From contig NC_059300.1 in NCBI RefSeq assembly GCF_017591435.1, forward strand, positions 15,899,841 through 15,963,840: a stretch of 64,000 bases of DNA. The letters are read 5' to 3'. The notes beneath the pieces are model-generated. The model was not told the origin of the DNA, ran no database searches, and was given only the letters and a program-made list of their open reading frames with translations. The stretch is from Portunus trituberculatus. Its lineage: Eukaryota > Arthropoda > Malacostraca > Decapoda > Portunidae. Below are positions 1 through 11,318 of this stretch, piece by piece; within the stretch, counting starts at the first letter, position 1; each line of letters begins with the position of its first letter. Made by a program: the position numbers and the translations under genes.

Positions 1-2422
1 AACCATTCTTGTAGCCATTTTTGTAGCCTCTCCAATTTCCTTATGTGTTTCTTTTTATGAGGGGTCCACACTACTCCTGCATATTCCAATCTGGGTCTTA
101 TTATAGTACTTATCAATTTCTTCATCATTTCTTTGTCCATGTAGTGAAATGCTACTCCAATATTCCTTAGCAAATTATATGTTTCTCTAAAATTCTATCA
201 ATATGGCTTACTGGTTGATTGTTTTCTTCCATCGTCACTCCTAAGTCCTTTTCCTTTTTAACTTTCTCCAGTTCTACTCCATCTCCCATCTTATAGATTC
301 CCACAGGTCGTCTTTCACTCTTTCCCATTTCCATGACATGGCTTTTGTTCACATTGAATTCCATTTCCACTTCTTACTCCATTCCCAGATCTTATTTAGG
401 TCTTCTTGCAGTATTTCACAATCCTCCTTTTGCTTTATAACTCTGCACAGTTTCGTATCATCTGCAAACAGATTTATGTAGCTGTTCACTCCTTCTGGCA
501 TGTCGTTAATATAAATGAGGAAAAGTATTGGTGCCAATACTGACCCCTGTGGCACTCCGCTTTCTACTGCTCTCCACTTGGACTTCATATCTTTAACTAC
601 CGTCCTTATTTCTCTCCCCCTCAAATAATTTTCTATCCATCTCAATGTGCTTCCTTTTAAGCCACCCTTCTCCTCTAACTTCCACAGTAATCTTGCGTGT
701 GGCACTTTGTCAAACGCCTTTTTAAATCCAAATAAATACAGTCAACCCATCCTCTCTCTCTTGTACTCTATCAACTATTCTAGAATAGAAACTCAATAAA
801 TTAGTTACACAAGACCGTCTTTTCTAAAACCAAATTGGCTATTTGATATTAATTTGTTGTCTTCAAGAACTCGATCCATTGTTTCTTTATTATTCTTTCA
901 CACATCTTGCATATTACACTAGTTAGTGATACCGGTCTGTAATTTAAAGGTTCTTCCTTCCTTCCGCTCTTATATATGGGAACCACCTCAGCTCTTTTCC
1001 ATTCTACTGGTACTGTCCCATTTTCTATTGAGCATTTTATGATGTTGTATATAGGACTTGTTAGTTCTTCCTTACATTCTTTCAGTATTCTGTCTTAGAC
1101 TTCATCTGGTCCCATTGCCTTCTCTTCATCCAGTTCCTTCATTAACTCTTTTATTTCAAGCTTAGTTACTCTAATCTCTTTCATATAGATTGTCTCTATT
1201 ACTCTGTGGCCTCTCGAATTTGGATTCCTTAGTAAAGACCTCCTGGAATTTTTTATTTAATAGTTCTGCCACCATCCCGTTCTCTCCTTTTAAGCTTTCT
1301 ATTGTTTCTTTTTGCCTAATTTTTCCATTTATGAATCTATAGAACAATTTTGGTTGCTCCTTTCATTTTTCGACAATGTCTTTTCAAGTTCTTTTCCTCT
1401 TTTTTCCTCACCTTAACATATTCATTTCTAGCTGCTTTGAAGTTTTCTTTATTTGCTGGATTTCTATTTCTCCTCCACCTTTTCCATGCTCATCTCTTTT
1501 CTCCTTTGCCCTAGCACACCTTGCATTAAACCAATCTTTCTTTCCTTCTTCTTCAGGTCTATATTTGGGACATATTCCTGACTCCTGTTTTGTATATTTC
1601 CAAAAATAAGTTATATTTGTCTTGCATTGTCTCTGAGTTTTCCATCTCCTCCCAGTCTACGTTTTAAAATAGTTCTTGAGATTCTCAATATCAGCCTTTC
1701 TGTAATTTAATCGGTCTCCTTTGTATGAATCGTCTCTATCTTCCTTTCCTCTTCTATATCTATTTCTAATATTGCATGGTCACTCTTTCCCAATGGGCAC
1801 TTATATCTTATATCATCATTCATTTGTATACCCTTGTAAAAACTAGGTCCAATCTCGCCGGCTCATCGTTTCCTCTGAATCTTGTGCATTCCTTTACTCT
1901 CTGGTCCATCATATTGTCTATCATTAGGTTCAAGAATCTTTCTCCCAGGCTTCTTCCCCATACCACTTTCATAATTTTCCCAGTCCACTTCTTTACAGTT
2001 GAAATCTCCTACTAATATCACTTTTCTCCTTTCTTTAACGATTCTCGTTAGACTCCTTATTGTGTCATCTATCATGTCTTTATATTCTTGATTGGTCCAT
2101 GAATTTGTTTTGGTGGCACATATGTTACAATGATTGTTAACTCTTTTTATTAATATGCATCTTAATATACAATACTTCTGCTTTTCCTTCCCACATTCCA
2201 TTTGGTTTATCACTATCTCCTTCCTTAACATAATCATGACTCCTCCTCCTCCTTTACCCACTCTGTCTCTTCTCCATACATTATACCTATTATCCAAGTC
2301 TATTTTGATTGCCTTATTTAGTTTTGTTTCAGCCAGGCATACAATATCTGGATTTTCTTTCTTTATGTAATCTCTTAATTCTAGTTTACTTGATAAAACC
2401 CGTCTATGTTCGTATACATCAT
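1..2422 (-). pseudogene. A1 ORF2: APE endonuclease + reverse transcriptase, frameshifted
   Basis: Starts at an ATGATG (2422). A one-base loss in the first codons shifts the frame just after MMYTNIDG. The endonuclease part is seen at 2297-1863 (VGDFNCKEVDWENY; HNVWRRDRVGKGGGG-type N-terminal block). The RT core is at 705-349, with SGVPQGSVLAPILF and an intact FADDTKL catalytic motif. Fragments between these lie in different frames, so the ORF is dead as it stands. ORF2 would supply target nicking and first-strand synthesis for the LINE. The C-terminal thumb-like domain continues past the window edge. Confidence 0.8.
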
Positions 2423-2449
2423 TTTTAGTCTTTTGCCTTTATCATTTTT

Positions 2450-3486
2450 AGTTAAACTTGTTCCACTTTTTCTCTTCCTTCTCGTTTATATACCATTTCC
2501 TTATCCTGTCTCCTAGAATTCTCCCAAAAATGCCTTCTTCTCCTCTTCTGACCTTTCATTATTCTTTTCCTTACTGCTGCTGCCAGTTCATTGTATCTCT
2601 TCCTTTCTTCCTCATTTCTATTTTTCTTTATATAGATATCCTTGCAGCCTTCTGTTTCTCTAAGTTTTGTTGTTCTATATAATATTTCTTCTGTTGCTGC
2701 TTGTGATTTTAGTAGTATTTTAATTGGTCTTGTTTTTCCTTCTTGATATGGTCCCATTCTGTTTATTTCTTCTACTTCCTCTTCCAAGTTCTGCCTATCT
2801 TCGTCGTTTAGATTCTTCAGTAGGTCTTTGACTGATTTCATTTCTTCTTTTTCTCTTTTTGGTCTATATTTTATATTTTTTCTTTTATTCCAAATATGAC
2901 TACACTCTTCTTTTTTTCTGCAATTTCTCTAACTAAATTTTCTTTTGTCTTGAGGACTCCTATCATTTTGTTTGTCATATTTTCTTCTTTTTCTTTAAGT
3001 TGTTCTTGAATCACCTCCTGAAAATCAGCCTTATCTTTCTTATCTTGGACTCTCCATGCTTGTACTTCTTTTTTAATCACGTTCTGTACTCTTTCCTCTT
3101 CCTTGTTTACTAGATCTTTCAGCTTCTCTTTTTCTTTCTCGGCTTTACCGAGTCCTTCTTCCATCTGCTTTTTGTAATTAGCTACTTCCTTTTTTTAGTT
3201 CTTCGTTTTCCGCTCTTAGCCTAGCTTCGTTTTCTTCCACTTCTTTTACCCTTTCTCTTAGTTTTATAAACTCTTTATCCTGTTCTTCATTCACTTTAAT
3301 TTCCATATTCTCCTTTATCAATTTATCTAGTTTATATTCAATATTTAACACTCTCTTTTATAGTGAAGTAGTCCTCGTATCGAAGCCTTCGAATACACGC
3401 TCACCCTCACCAGCATAGTCATCATCAGCTTTCATTCCTTCTCTAATCTCATGTCTGTATTTTGATAGAATCTCTTTTTCACTCAT
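2450..3486 (-). pseudogene. A1 ORF1: coiled-coil protein, broken
   Basis: ATG at 3486 gives MSEKEILSKYRHE..., matching the starts of A2 and A10. A stop follows after about 40 codons, and the coiled coil (3164-2871: KAEKEKEKLKDLVNKEEERV) and basic C-terminus (2841-2452: IYIKKNRNEEERKRYNELAA) sit in other frames. The protein is Glu/Lys-rich and heptad-like, consistent with a LINE nucleic-acid-binding ORF1 protein. No zinc knuckle is seen. At the codons for DIYIKK the DNA is a short ATAT tract, the site that carries long (TA)n in A9 and A10. Confidence 0.7.
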
Positions 3487-3629
3487 CATTCCTTAATAAT
3501 TGATTGCATGAAAAAAAATGAGTCCACACTACCTGCCCAGGCCACTGTAAAAACTGTACAACCGGTATGTAGTGAAGATCAGCTGATTGTCGGAATGGCG
3601 CCAGTGCGTCCTTCCTCCACCGTGTCTCG

Positions 3630-3648
3630 TGTGTGTGTGTGTGTGTGT
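3630..3648 (+). repeat. (GT)n between LINE copies A1 and A2
   Basis: Short GT tract. On the minus strand it is the (CA)n tail of A2, immediately followed by the 5' UTR of A1. Confidence 0.9.
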
Positions 3649-3702
3649 ATTTACCTAGTTGTATTTACCTAGTTGTAGCTTTACAGGGTCTGGGCTTTAT
3701 GC

Positions 3703-6499
3703 TCATGTGGTCCCGTCTCCATATCTACACTTATCCAATTTTTCTTTAAAACTATGTACACTCTTTGCTGACACCACTTCCTCACTCAAACTGTTCCAAG
3801 TCTCAACACATCTTTGCGGAAAACTAAATTTTTTAACATCTCTCAGACATCGTCCCTTCCTTAGTTTCTTACTATGCGATCTTGTGCTTCTAAAGTCATA
3901 TTCTTCTCTCAGGATCAGTTTCTCATTATCCACTTCATCCATTCCTTTAATCAATTTATAAACTTGTATCAGATCCCCTCTCTCTTCTCTGCTCCAAGGT
4001 TGGTAGATCCATTGCCTTTAGTCTCTCCTCATATGCCATCCCTTTAAATTCTGGAACCATTCTTGTAGCCATTTTTGTAGTCTCTCTAATTTTCTTATGT
4101 GTTTCTTTTTATGGGAGTCCACACAACTCCTGCATATTCCAATCTAGGTCTTATTTTAGTACTTATCAATTTCTTCATCATTTCCTTGTCCATATAGTGA
4201 AATGCTACTCCAATATTCCTTAGCAAATTATACGTCTCTCTGAAAATTCTATCAATATGGCTTACCGGTTGATTATTTTCTTCCATTGTCACTCCCAAGT
4301 CCTTTTCCTTTTTACTTTTTCTAGTTCTACTCCATCTCCCATCTTATAGATTCCCACTGGTCGTCTTTCACTTTTTCCCATTTCCATGACATGGCTTTTG
4401 TCCACATTGAATTCCATCTCCATTTTTGCTCCATTTCCAGATCTTGTTTAAGTCTTCCTGTAGTATTTCACAATCCTCTTTTGTTTAATGACTCTGCACA
4501 GTTTCGCATCGTCCGCAAACAGATTTATGTAGCTGTTCACTCCTCTGGCATGTCATTTATATATACGAGAAAAAGTATTGGTGCCAATACTGACCCCTGT
4601 GGCACTCCGCTGTCTACTGTTCTCCACTTGGACTTCATATCTTTAACTATCGTCCTTATTTCTCTCCCCCTTAAGTAATTCTTCATCCATCTCAATGTGC
4701 TTCCTTTTAAGCCACCCTTCTCCTCTAACTTCCATAGTAATCTTTCATGTGGCACTTTATCAAAAGCCTTTTTTAGATCTAAATAAATACAGTCAACCCA
4801 TCCTCTCTCTCTTGTACTTTATCAACTATTCTAGAGTAGAAACTCAATAAATTTGTCACACATGACCGACCTTTTCTAAAACCAAATTGGCTATTTGATA
4901 ATATTTTGTTGTCTTCAAGAAACTCAATCCATTGCTTCTTTATTACTTTTTCACACATCTTGCATATTACACTAGTTAGTGATACCGGTCTGTAATTTAA
5001 AGGTTCTTCCTTCCTTCCGCTCTTATATATGGGAACCACCTCAGCTCTTTTCCACTCCACTGGCACTGTTCCATTTTCTATTGAGCATTTTATGATGTTG
5101 TATATTGGACTTGCTAGTTCTTCCCTACATTCTTTCAGTATTCTGCCTGAGACTTCATCCGGTCCCATTGCCTTTTCCTCATCCAATTCCGTCATCAACT
5201 TTTTATTTCAAGCTTGGTTACTTTAATCTCTTTCATATAGACAGTCTCTCTATTACCCTGTGGTCTTTCAAATTTGGATTCCTTAGTAAAGACCTCATGA
5301 AATTTACTATTTAACAGTTCTGCCATACTTTTGGGTCTTCCACCATTCCGTTTTCTCCTTTTAACCTTTCTATTGTTTCTTTTTGTCTTATTTTTCCATT
5401 TATGAATCTGTAGAACAATTTTGGTTGTTCCTTACATTTTTCGACAATGTCCTTTTCATAGTTCTTTTCTTCTTCCTTTCTCACCTTAGCATATTCATTT
5501 CTTGCTGTTTTGAAGTTTTCCTTATTTTCTGGATTTCTGTTTCTTCTCCACCTTTTCCATGCTCCATCTCGTTTCTCCTTTGCCCTAGCACATCTTGCAT
5601 TAAACCAATCTTTCTTTCCTTCTTCTTTAGGTCTATATTTTGGAACATATTCCTGACCCCAGTTTTGTATATTTCCAAAATAAGTTATATTTCTCTTGAA
5701 CCGTTAATGAGTTTTCCATCTCCTCCCAGTTTACGTTTTAAAATAGTTCTTGAGATTCTCAATATCAGCCTTTCTGTAATTTAATCGGTCTCCTTTGTAT
5801 GATTCATCTCTATCTTCCTTTCCTTCTTCTATATCCATTTCTAATATTACATGGTCACTCTTTCCCAATGGGCACTTGTATCTTATATCATCGTTAATTG
5901 GTATATCCCTTGTAAAAACTAGGTCTAATCTTGCCGGCTCATCGTTTCCTCTGAATCTTGTGTTTTCCTTTACTCTTTGGACCATCAAATTATCTATCAT
6001 TAGGTTCAGGAATCTATCTCCCAGGCATCTTCCCCATACCACTTTCATAATTTTCCCAGTCTACCTCCTTACAGTTGAAATCTCCTACCAATATCACTTT
6101 TCTCCTTTCCTTAATGATTCTTGTAAGACTCCTTATTGTGTCATCTATCATGTCTCTATATTCTTGGTTAGTCCATGAGTTTGTTTTGGTGGCACATATG
6201 TTCCAATGATTGTTAACTCCTTTTGTTAATATGCATCTTAACATACAGTATTTCTGATTTTCCTTCCCCAAACTCCACTTGATTTACCACTATCTCCTTC
6301 CTTAACATCATCATGACTCCTCCTCCTCCTTTACCCACTCTGTCTCTCCTCCATATATTATACCTTTTATCTATGTCTATTTTATTGCCTCATTTAACTT
6401 TGTTTCCACCAGGCATACAATATCTGGTTCTTCTTTCTTTATGTAATCTCTTAATTCTAATTTACTAGATAAAATCCCATCTATGTTTGTATACATCAT
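3703..6499 (-). pseudogene. A2 ORF2: endonuclease/reverse transcriptase, frameshifted
   Basis: ATGATG start at 6499. Pieces in order: endonuclease 6271-5731 (VGDFNCKEVDWENYESG; LGKSDHVILEMDI), finger/palm 5198-4779 (AMGPDEVSGRILKECREE; LNYRPVSLTSVICKM; SQFGFRKGRSC), motif-B block 4755-4537 (SGVPQGSVLAPILFLVYIND), then C-terminal pieces 4298-4095 and 3954-3703 (RSHSKKLRKGRCLRDVKKF; FKEKLDKCRYGDG). Several one-base indels separate them. It ends at a TGA two codons short of the family's usual ...ATRA stop, because the CGA arginine codon has become TGA. Confidence 0.82.
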
Positions 6500-6526
6500 T
6501 TTAATCTCTTGTTCTTATCATTTTAG

Positions 6527-7556
6527 TTAAACTTGCTCCATTCTTTTCTCTTCTTTCTCTTTTATATACCATTTCCTTATCCTGTCTCCTATAATTCTCC
6601 AAAAATGCCTTCTTCTCCTCCTCTGACCTTTCATTATTTTTTCTCTTGCTTCTGCCACCAGTTCATTGTGTCTCTTCCTTTCCTCCTCGTTTCTATTTTT
6701 CTTTATATATATATCTTTGCAACCTTCTGTTTCTCTGAGTTTCGTTTTTCTATATAGTACTTCTTCTGCTGCTGCTTGTGATTTTAGTAATATCTTAATT
6801 GGTCTCACTGTTCCTTCTTGATATGGTCCCATTCTATGGATTTCTTCTACTTCCTCTTCTAAGTTCTGTCTATCCTCGTCATTCAGATGTTTTAGTAGGT
6901 CTTTTACTGATTTCATTTCGTCTTTTTCCCTTCTTGGTCTATATTTAACATTTTTTCTTTCAGTCCAAAAATAATTACACTCTTTTTTTTCCGCAATTTC
7001 TCTTACTAAATTTTCTTTTTTCTTGAGGACTCCTATCATTTTGCTTGTCATATTTTCATCTCTTTCTTTTAACTGTTCTTGAAATACTTCTTGAAATGAT
7101 TCCTTGTCTTTCTTATCTTGGATTCTCCATGCTTGTACTTCTTTTTTAATCACGTCTTGTACTCTTTCTTCTTCTTTGTTAACTAGATCTTTTAGCTTAT
7201 CTTTTTCTTTCTCGGCTTTACCGAGTACTTCTTCCATCAATTTCTTATAGTTCGCTATTTGCACTTTTAATTCTTCATTTTCGATTCTTAGCCTAGTTTC
7301 GTTTTCTTCCACTCTTTTTATCCTTTCTTTCAATTTCTGGAGCTCTTTATCCTGTTCTTCATTCTCTTTCATTCCCATACTCTCCTTTATCAATTTATCT
7401 AATTTACGTTCGATAGTCAAGACTATCAAATAGTGAAGTTTGCGCCGTATCAAAGCCTTCAAATTCTCTTTCTCCCTCACCAACATTGTCATCATCAGCT
7501 TTCATTCTTTCCCTTGTCACATACCTGCATTTAGATGGAATATCTTTCTCACTCAT
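6527..7556 (-). pseudogene. A2 ORF1: coiled-coil protein, nearly intact
   Basis: Family start ATG at 7556 (MSEKDIPSK...). One frameshift near 7440 puts the first 40 codons in another frame. From 7495 down to 6527 there is an open frame of 322 codons. Residues about 45-170 of that frame are a long Glu/Lys heptad region (KLKERIKRVEENETRLRIEN...). The C-terminus is basic (KGQRRRRRHFWR), probably RNA-binding. The role as a LINE ribonucleoprotein component is inferred from position 5' of the endonuclease/RT ORF. Confidence 0.75.
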
Positions 7557-7704
7557 TATTATTTAACACTGTATTCATGGGAAAAAAAATGAGTCCACAC
7601 TTATCGCCCAGGCCACTGTAAACCCAAAGAAAGTTAGTGAAGATCAGCTGATTCTCGGGAGCGATGGTATTGCGTCCTTCCTCTACTGCATCTCGTGTGT
7701 GTGT

Positions 7705-8379
7705 ATTTACCTAGTTGTATTTACCTAGTTGTAGTTTTACAGGGCCTGGGCTTTATGCTCGTGTGGTTCTGTCTCCATATCTACACTTATCCAATTTTTC
7801 TTTAAAACTATGTACACTCTTTGCTGATACCACTTCCTCACTCAAACTGTTCCAAGTCTCAACACATCTTTATGGAAACTAAATTTTTAACATCTCTCAG
7901 ACATCGTCCCTTCCTTAGTTTCTTACTATGCGATCTTGTGCTTCTAAAGTCATATTCTTCTCTCAGGATCAGTTTCTCATTATCCACTTCATCCATTCTG
8001 TTAATCAATTTATAAACTTGTATCAGATCCTCTCTCTTCTCTGCTCCAAGGTTGGTAGATCCATTGCCTTTAGTCTCTCCTCATATGCCATCCCTTTAAA
8101 TTCTGGAACCATTCTTGTAGCCATTTTTTGTAGTCTCTCTAATTTTCTTATGTGTTTCTTTTTATGGGGAGTCCACACAACTCCTGCATATTCCAATCTA
8201 GGTCTTATTTTAGTACTTATCAATTTCTTCATCATTTCATTGTCCATATAGTGAAATGCTACTCCAATATTCCTTAGCAAATTATACGTCTCTCTGAAAA
8301 TTCCATCAATATGGCTAACCGGTTGATTATTTTCTTCCATTGTCACTCCCAAGTCCTTTTCCTTTTTCCCTTTTTCTAG

Positions 8380-8380
<1 letters not shown>
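7705..8380 (-). mobile_element. LINE family A, copy A3, 5'-truncated
   Basis: Only the last 0.67 kb of the element: the C-terminal domain of ORF2 (8352-8023: IRPRLEYAGVVWTPHKKKHI) and the tail with duplicated AGGTAAAT units. At 8380 the sequence switches abruptly to (TG)n. Its tail side meets the 5' UTR of A2 through a four-repeat GT tract. Confidence 0.85.
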
Positions 8381-8423
<43 letters not shown>

Positions 8424-8425
8424 GT
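8381..8425 (+). repeat. (TG)n between A3 and SINE-3
   Basis: TG tract with one TATATG interruption. It is both the truncation point of A3 and the (CA)n tail of the minus-strand SINE that follows. Confidence 0.9.
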
Positions 8426-8674
8426 AATTCACCTCGGTCGCCTGCTGGTCATCCAGCTAGTCTTCCCCATTACGGAGCGAGCTCAGAGCTCATAGACCGA
8501 TCTTCAGGTAGGACTGAGACCACAACACGCTTCACACACCGGGAAGGCGAGGCCACAACCCCTCGAGTTACATCCCATACCTATTTACTGCTAGGTGAAC
8601 AGGAGCCACACATTAAGAGGCTTACCCATTTGTCTCACCGCGTCGGGATTCGAACCCGGGTCTCTCAATTGTGA
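8426..8674 (-). mobile_element. tRNA-derived SINE (SINE-3), head partly lost
   Basis: On the minus strand it has a pol III B-box (GGTTCGAATCC) near 8646-8656, a body with GAGCTCTGAGCTCGCTCCGT and a 3' end ...GTGAATTACACAC running into (CA)n. It matches the two SINEs at 62523-63142. The A-box half of the tRNA head is missing; TG repeats begin instead. Confidence 0.8.
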
Positions 8675-8684
8675 GTGTGTGTGT

Positions 8685-9870
8685 TTTTACCTAGTTGTAT
8701 TTACCTAGTTGTAGTTTTACAGGGCCTGGGCTTTATGCTCGTGTGGCCCTGTCTCCATATCAACACTTATCCAATCTTACTTTAAAAGTATGCACACTTG
8801 TTGCAGACACTACTTCTTCATTTAAACTGTTCCACGTCTCAATACATCTTTGCGGGAAACTATATTTTTTAACACCTCTCAGACATCTTCCTTTTCTCAG
8901 CTTTTTACTATGCGATCTTGTGCTTCGAATGTCATATTTTTCTCTCAGGATCAGTTTCTCTTTATCCACTTAGTCCATTCCGTTGATCAATTTATTAACT
9001 TGTATCATATCTCCTCTCTCTCTTCTTTGTTCCAGGGTTGGCAGATCCATAGCCTTTAATCTCTCCTCATATGTCATCCCTTCAAATTCTGGAACCATTC
9101 TTGTAGCCATTTTTTTGTAGTCTCTCCAACTTTCTTATGTGTTTCTTTTTATGAGGGGTCCACACTACTCCTGCATATTCCAATCTAGGTTTTACAGGGC
9201 CTGGGCTTTATGCTCGTGTGGCCCTGTCTCCATATCAACACTTATCCAATCTTACTTTAAAAGTATGCACACTTGTTGCAGACACTACTTCTTCATTTAA
9301 ACTGTTCCACGTCTCAATACATCTTTGCGGGAAACTATATTTTTTAACACCTCTCAGACATCTTCCTTTTCTCAGCTTTTTACTATGCGATCTTGTGCTT
9401 CGAATGTCATATTTTTCTCTCAGGATCAGTTTCTCTTTATCCACTTAGTCCATTCCGTTGATCAATTTATTAACTTGTATCATATCTCCTCTCTCTCTTC
9501 TTTGTTCCAGGGTTGGCAGATCCATAGCCTTTAATCTCTCCTCATATGTCATCCCTTCAAATTCTGGAACCATTCTTGTAGCCATTTTTTTGTAGTCTCT
9601 CCAACTTTCTTATGTGTTTCTTTTTATGAGGGGTCCACACTACTCCTGCATATTCCAATCTAGGTCTTATTATAGTACTTATTAATTCTTTATCATTTCT
9701 TTTTCCATGTAGTGAAATGCTACTCCAATATTCCTTAGCAAATTATGTTTCTCTAAAAATTCTATCAATTTGGCTTTCCATCGTCACTCCTAAGTCCTTT
9801 TCCTTTTTAACTTTCTCTAGTTCTACTCCATCTCCCATCTTATATATTCCCATAGGTCGTCTTTCACTCT
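8685..9870 (-). mobile_element. LINE family A, copy A4, with internal 475-bp duplication
   Basis: 3' portion only: tail (AGGTAAAT repeats at 8685-8712), then the ORF2 C-terminal domain twice because of a tandem duplication (8714-9188 and 9189-9663), then upstream ORF2 sequence to 9870, where it stops at (TG)n. Peptides from the two units are identical (for example KKLRKGRCLRGVKKYSFPQR). Confidence 0.85.
8714..9663 (-). repeat. Near-perfect 475-bp tandem duplication inside A4
   Basis: Bases 8714-9188 repeat as 9189-9663 with constant offset 475. I found no mismatch by eye. The junction reads CTAGGTTTTACAGG, fusing a point inside the C-terminal domain to the 3' UTR, with TAG microhomology at both breakpoints. 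Confidence 0.9.
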
Positions 9871-9892
9871 GTGTGTGTGTGTGTGTGTGTGT
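9871..9892 (+). repeat. (GT)n between A4 and A5
   Basis: GT tract joining the truncated end of A4 to the tail of A5. Confidence 0.9.
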
Positions 9893-10568
9893 ATTTACCT
9901 AGTTGTATTTACCTAGTTGTAGTTTTACAGGGCCTGGGCTTTATGCTCGTGTGGCCCCGTCTCCATATCTACACTTATCCAATCTTACTTTAAAAGTGTG
10001 CACACTTGTTGCAGACACTACTTCTTCATCTAAACTGTTCCACGTCTCAATACATCTCTGGAAACTATATTTTTAATATCTCTCAGACATCTTCCTTTCT
10101 CAGCTTTTTACTATGCGATCTTGTGCTTGGATGTCATATTCTTCTCTCAGGATCAGTTTCTCATTATCCACTTGGTCCATTCTGTTGATCAATTTATAGA
10201 CTTGTATCAGGTCTCCTCTCTCCTTCTTTGTTCCAAGGTTGGTAGATCCATAGCCTTTAGTCTCTCCTCATATGTCATCCCTTCAAGATCTGGGACCATT
10301 CTTGTAGCCATTTTTGTAGCCTCCAATTTTCTTATGTGTTTCTTTTATGAGGGGTCCACACTACTCCTGCATATTCCAATCTAGGTCTTATTATAGTATT
10401 TATCAATTTCTTCATCATTTCTTTGTCCATGTAGTGAAATGCTACTCCAATATTCCTCAGCAAATTATGTTTCTCTAAAAATTCTATCAATATGGCTTAC
10501 TGGTTGATTGTTTTCTTCCATCGTCACTCCTAAGTCCTTTTCCTTTTTTACTTTCTCCAGTTCTACAC

Positions 10569-10569
<1 letters not shown>
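9893..10569 (-). mobile_element. LINE family A, copy A5, 5'-truncated
   Basis: Tail with two AGGTAAAT units, 3' UTR and the ORF2 C-terminal domain, with several small deletions. It ends at 10569 in the region encoding ...VELEKVKK, where (TG)n starts, at nearly the same element position as A3. Confidence 0.83.

Positions 10570-10652
<83 letters not shown>
10570..10652 (+). repeat. (TG)n, about 40 units, between A5 and A6
   Basis: Pure TG tract linking the truncated end of A5 to the tail of A6. Confidence 0.95.
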
Positions 10653-10655
<3 letters not shown>

Positions 10656-11311
10656 TTACTTAGTTGTATTTACCACGTATTTGTTCCACGTCTCAACACA
10701 TCTTTATGGGAAACTATATTTTTTAACATCTTTCAGACATCTTTCCTTTCTCAGCATTTTACTATGCGATCTTGTGCTTCGAATGTCATATTCTTCTCTC
10801 AGGATCAGTTTCTCATTATCCACTTGGTCCACTTCATTGATCAATTTATAAATTTGTGTCAGATCCCCCACTCTCCCTTCTCTGTTCCAGGGTTGGTGGA
10901 TCCATAGCCTTTAGTTTCTCCTCATATGTCATCTCTTCAAATTCTGGAACCATTCTTGTAGCCATTTTTTGTAGTCTCTCCAACTTCCTTATGTGTTTCT
11001 CTTTATGAGGGGTCCTCACTGCTCCTGCATATTCCAATCTGGGCCTTATTATAGTACTTATCAATTTCTTCATCATTTCTTTATCCAAGTAGTGAAATGC
11101 TAATCCAATATTCTTTAGCAAATTATGTCTCTCTGAAAATTCTATCAATATGGCTTACTGGTTGATTGTTTTTTTCCGTTGTCGCTCCCAAGTCCTTTTC
11201 GTTTTTTACTTTTTCCAGTTCTACTCCATCTCCCATCGTATTGATTCCCGTGGGTTGTCTTTCACTATTTCCCATTTCCATGACATGGCTTTTGTCCACA
11301 TTGAATTCCTT
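10653..11311 (-). mobile_element. LINE family A, copy A6, 5'-truncated and internally deleted
   Basis: Very short tail, then a deletion of most of the 3' UTR (TTTACCACGTATTTGTTCCACG joins tail to C-terminal domain), then ORF2 C-terminal sequence (11148-10846). It stops at 11311 in the region encoding FNVDKSHVMEMG, where a short TGTGTG and the tail of A7 begin. Confidence 0.8.
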
Positions 11312-11318
11312 TGTGTGT

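Larger units (their letters stand above)
1..3630 (-). mobile_element. LINE family A, copy A1 (CR1/L2-type), 3' end cut by window
   Basis: Minus-strand non-LTR retrotransposon. Read 5' to 3' it has a short 5' UTR (about 3630-3487), a coiled-coil ORF1, an endonuclease/reverse transcriptase ORF2 and then runs off the window at base 1 inside the ORF2 C-terminal domain. The same layout is seen in A2 and A10. Its 5' end abuts a (GT)n tract that is the tail of A2, so the two copies are joined head to tail. I place it in the CR1/L2 group from the RT style (NYRPVSLTS, SGVPQGSVLAP, FADD) and the C-terminal RPRLEYA...LERLQKMATRMVPE region. The clade is inferred, not searched. Confidence 0.85.
3649..7695 (-). 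mobile_element. LINE family A, copy A2, near full length
   Basis: About 4.05 kb and complete from 5' UTR (7695-7557) to tail. The 3' terminus on the minus strand is a duplicated ACAACTAGGTAAAT unit followed by (CA)n (3649-3675 on +). Its ORF1 is the longest uninterrupted ORF1 in the window. Its 5' UTR ends in a (GT)n that is the tail of A3. With A10 it best defines the family's length, about 4.1 kb. Confidence 0.88.

Noticed and set aside
1376..2370. Plus-strand hydrophobic ORFs across the LINE copies
   Set aside because: They are antisense shadows of Glu/Lys-rich LINE ORFs, which read as Phe/Leu/Ser-rich on the other strand.
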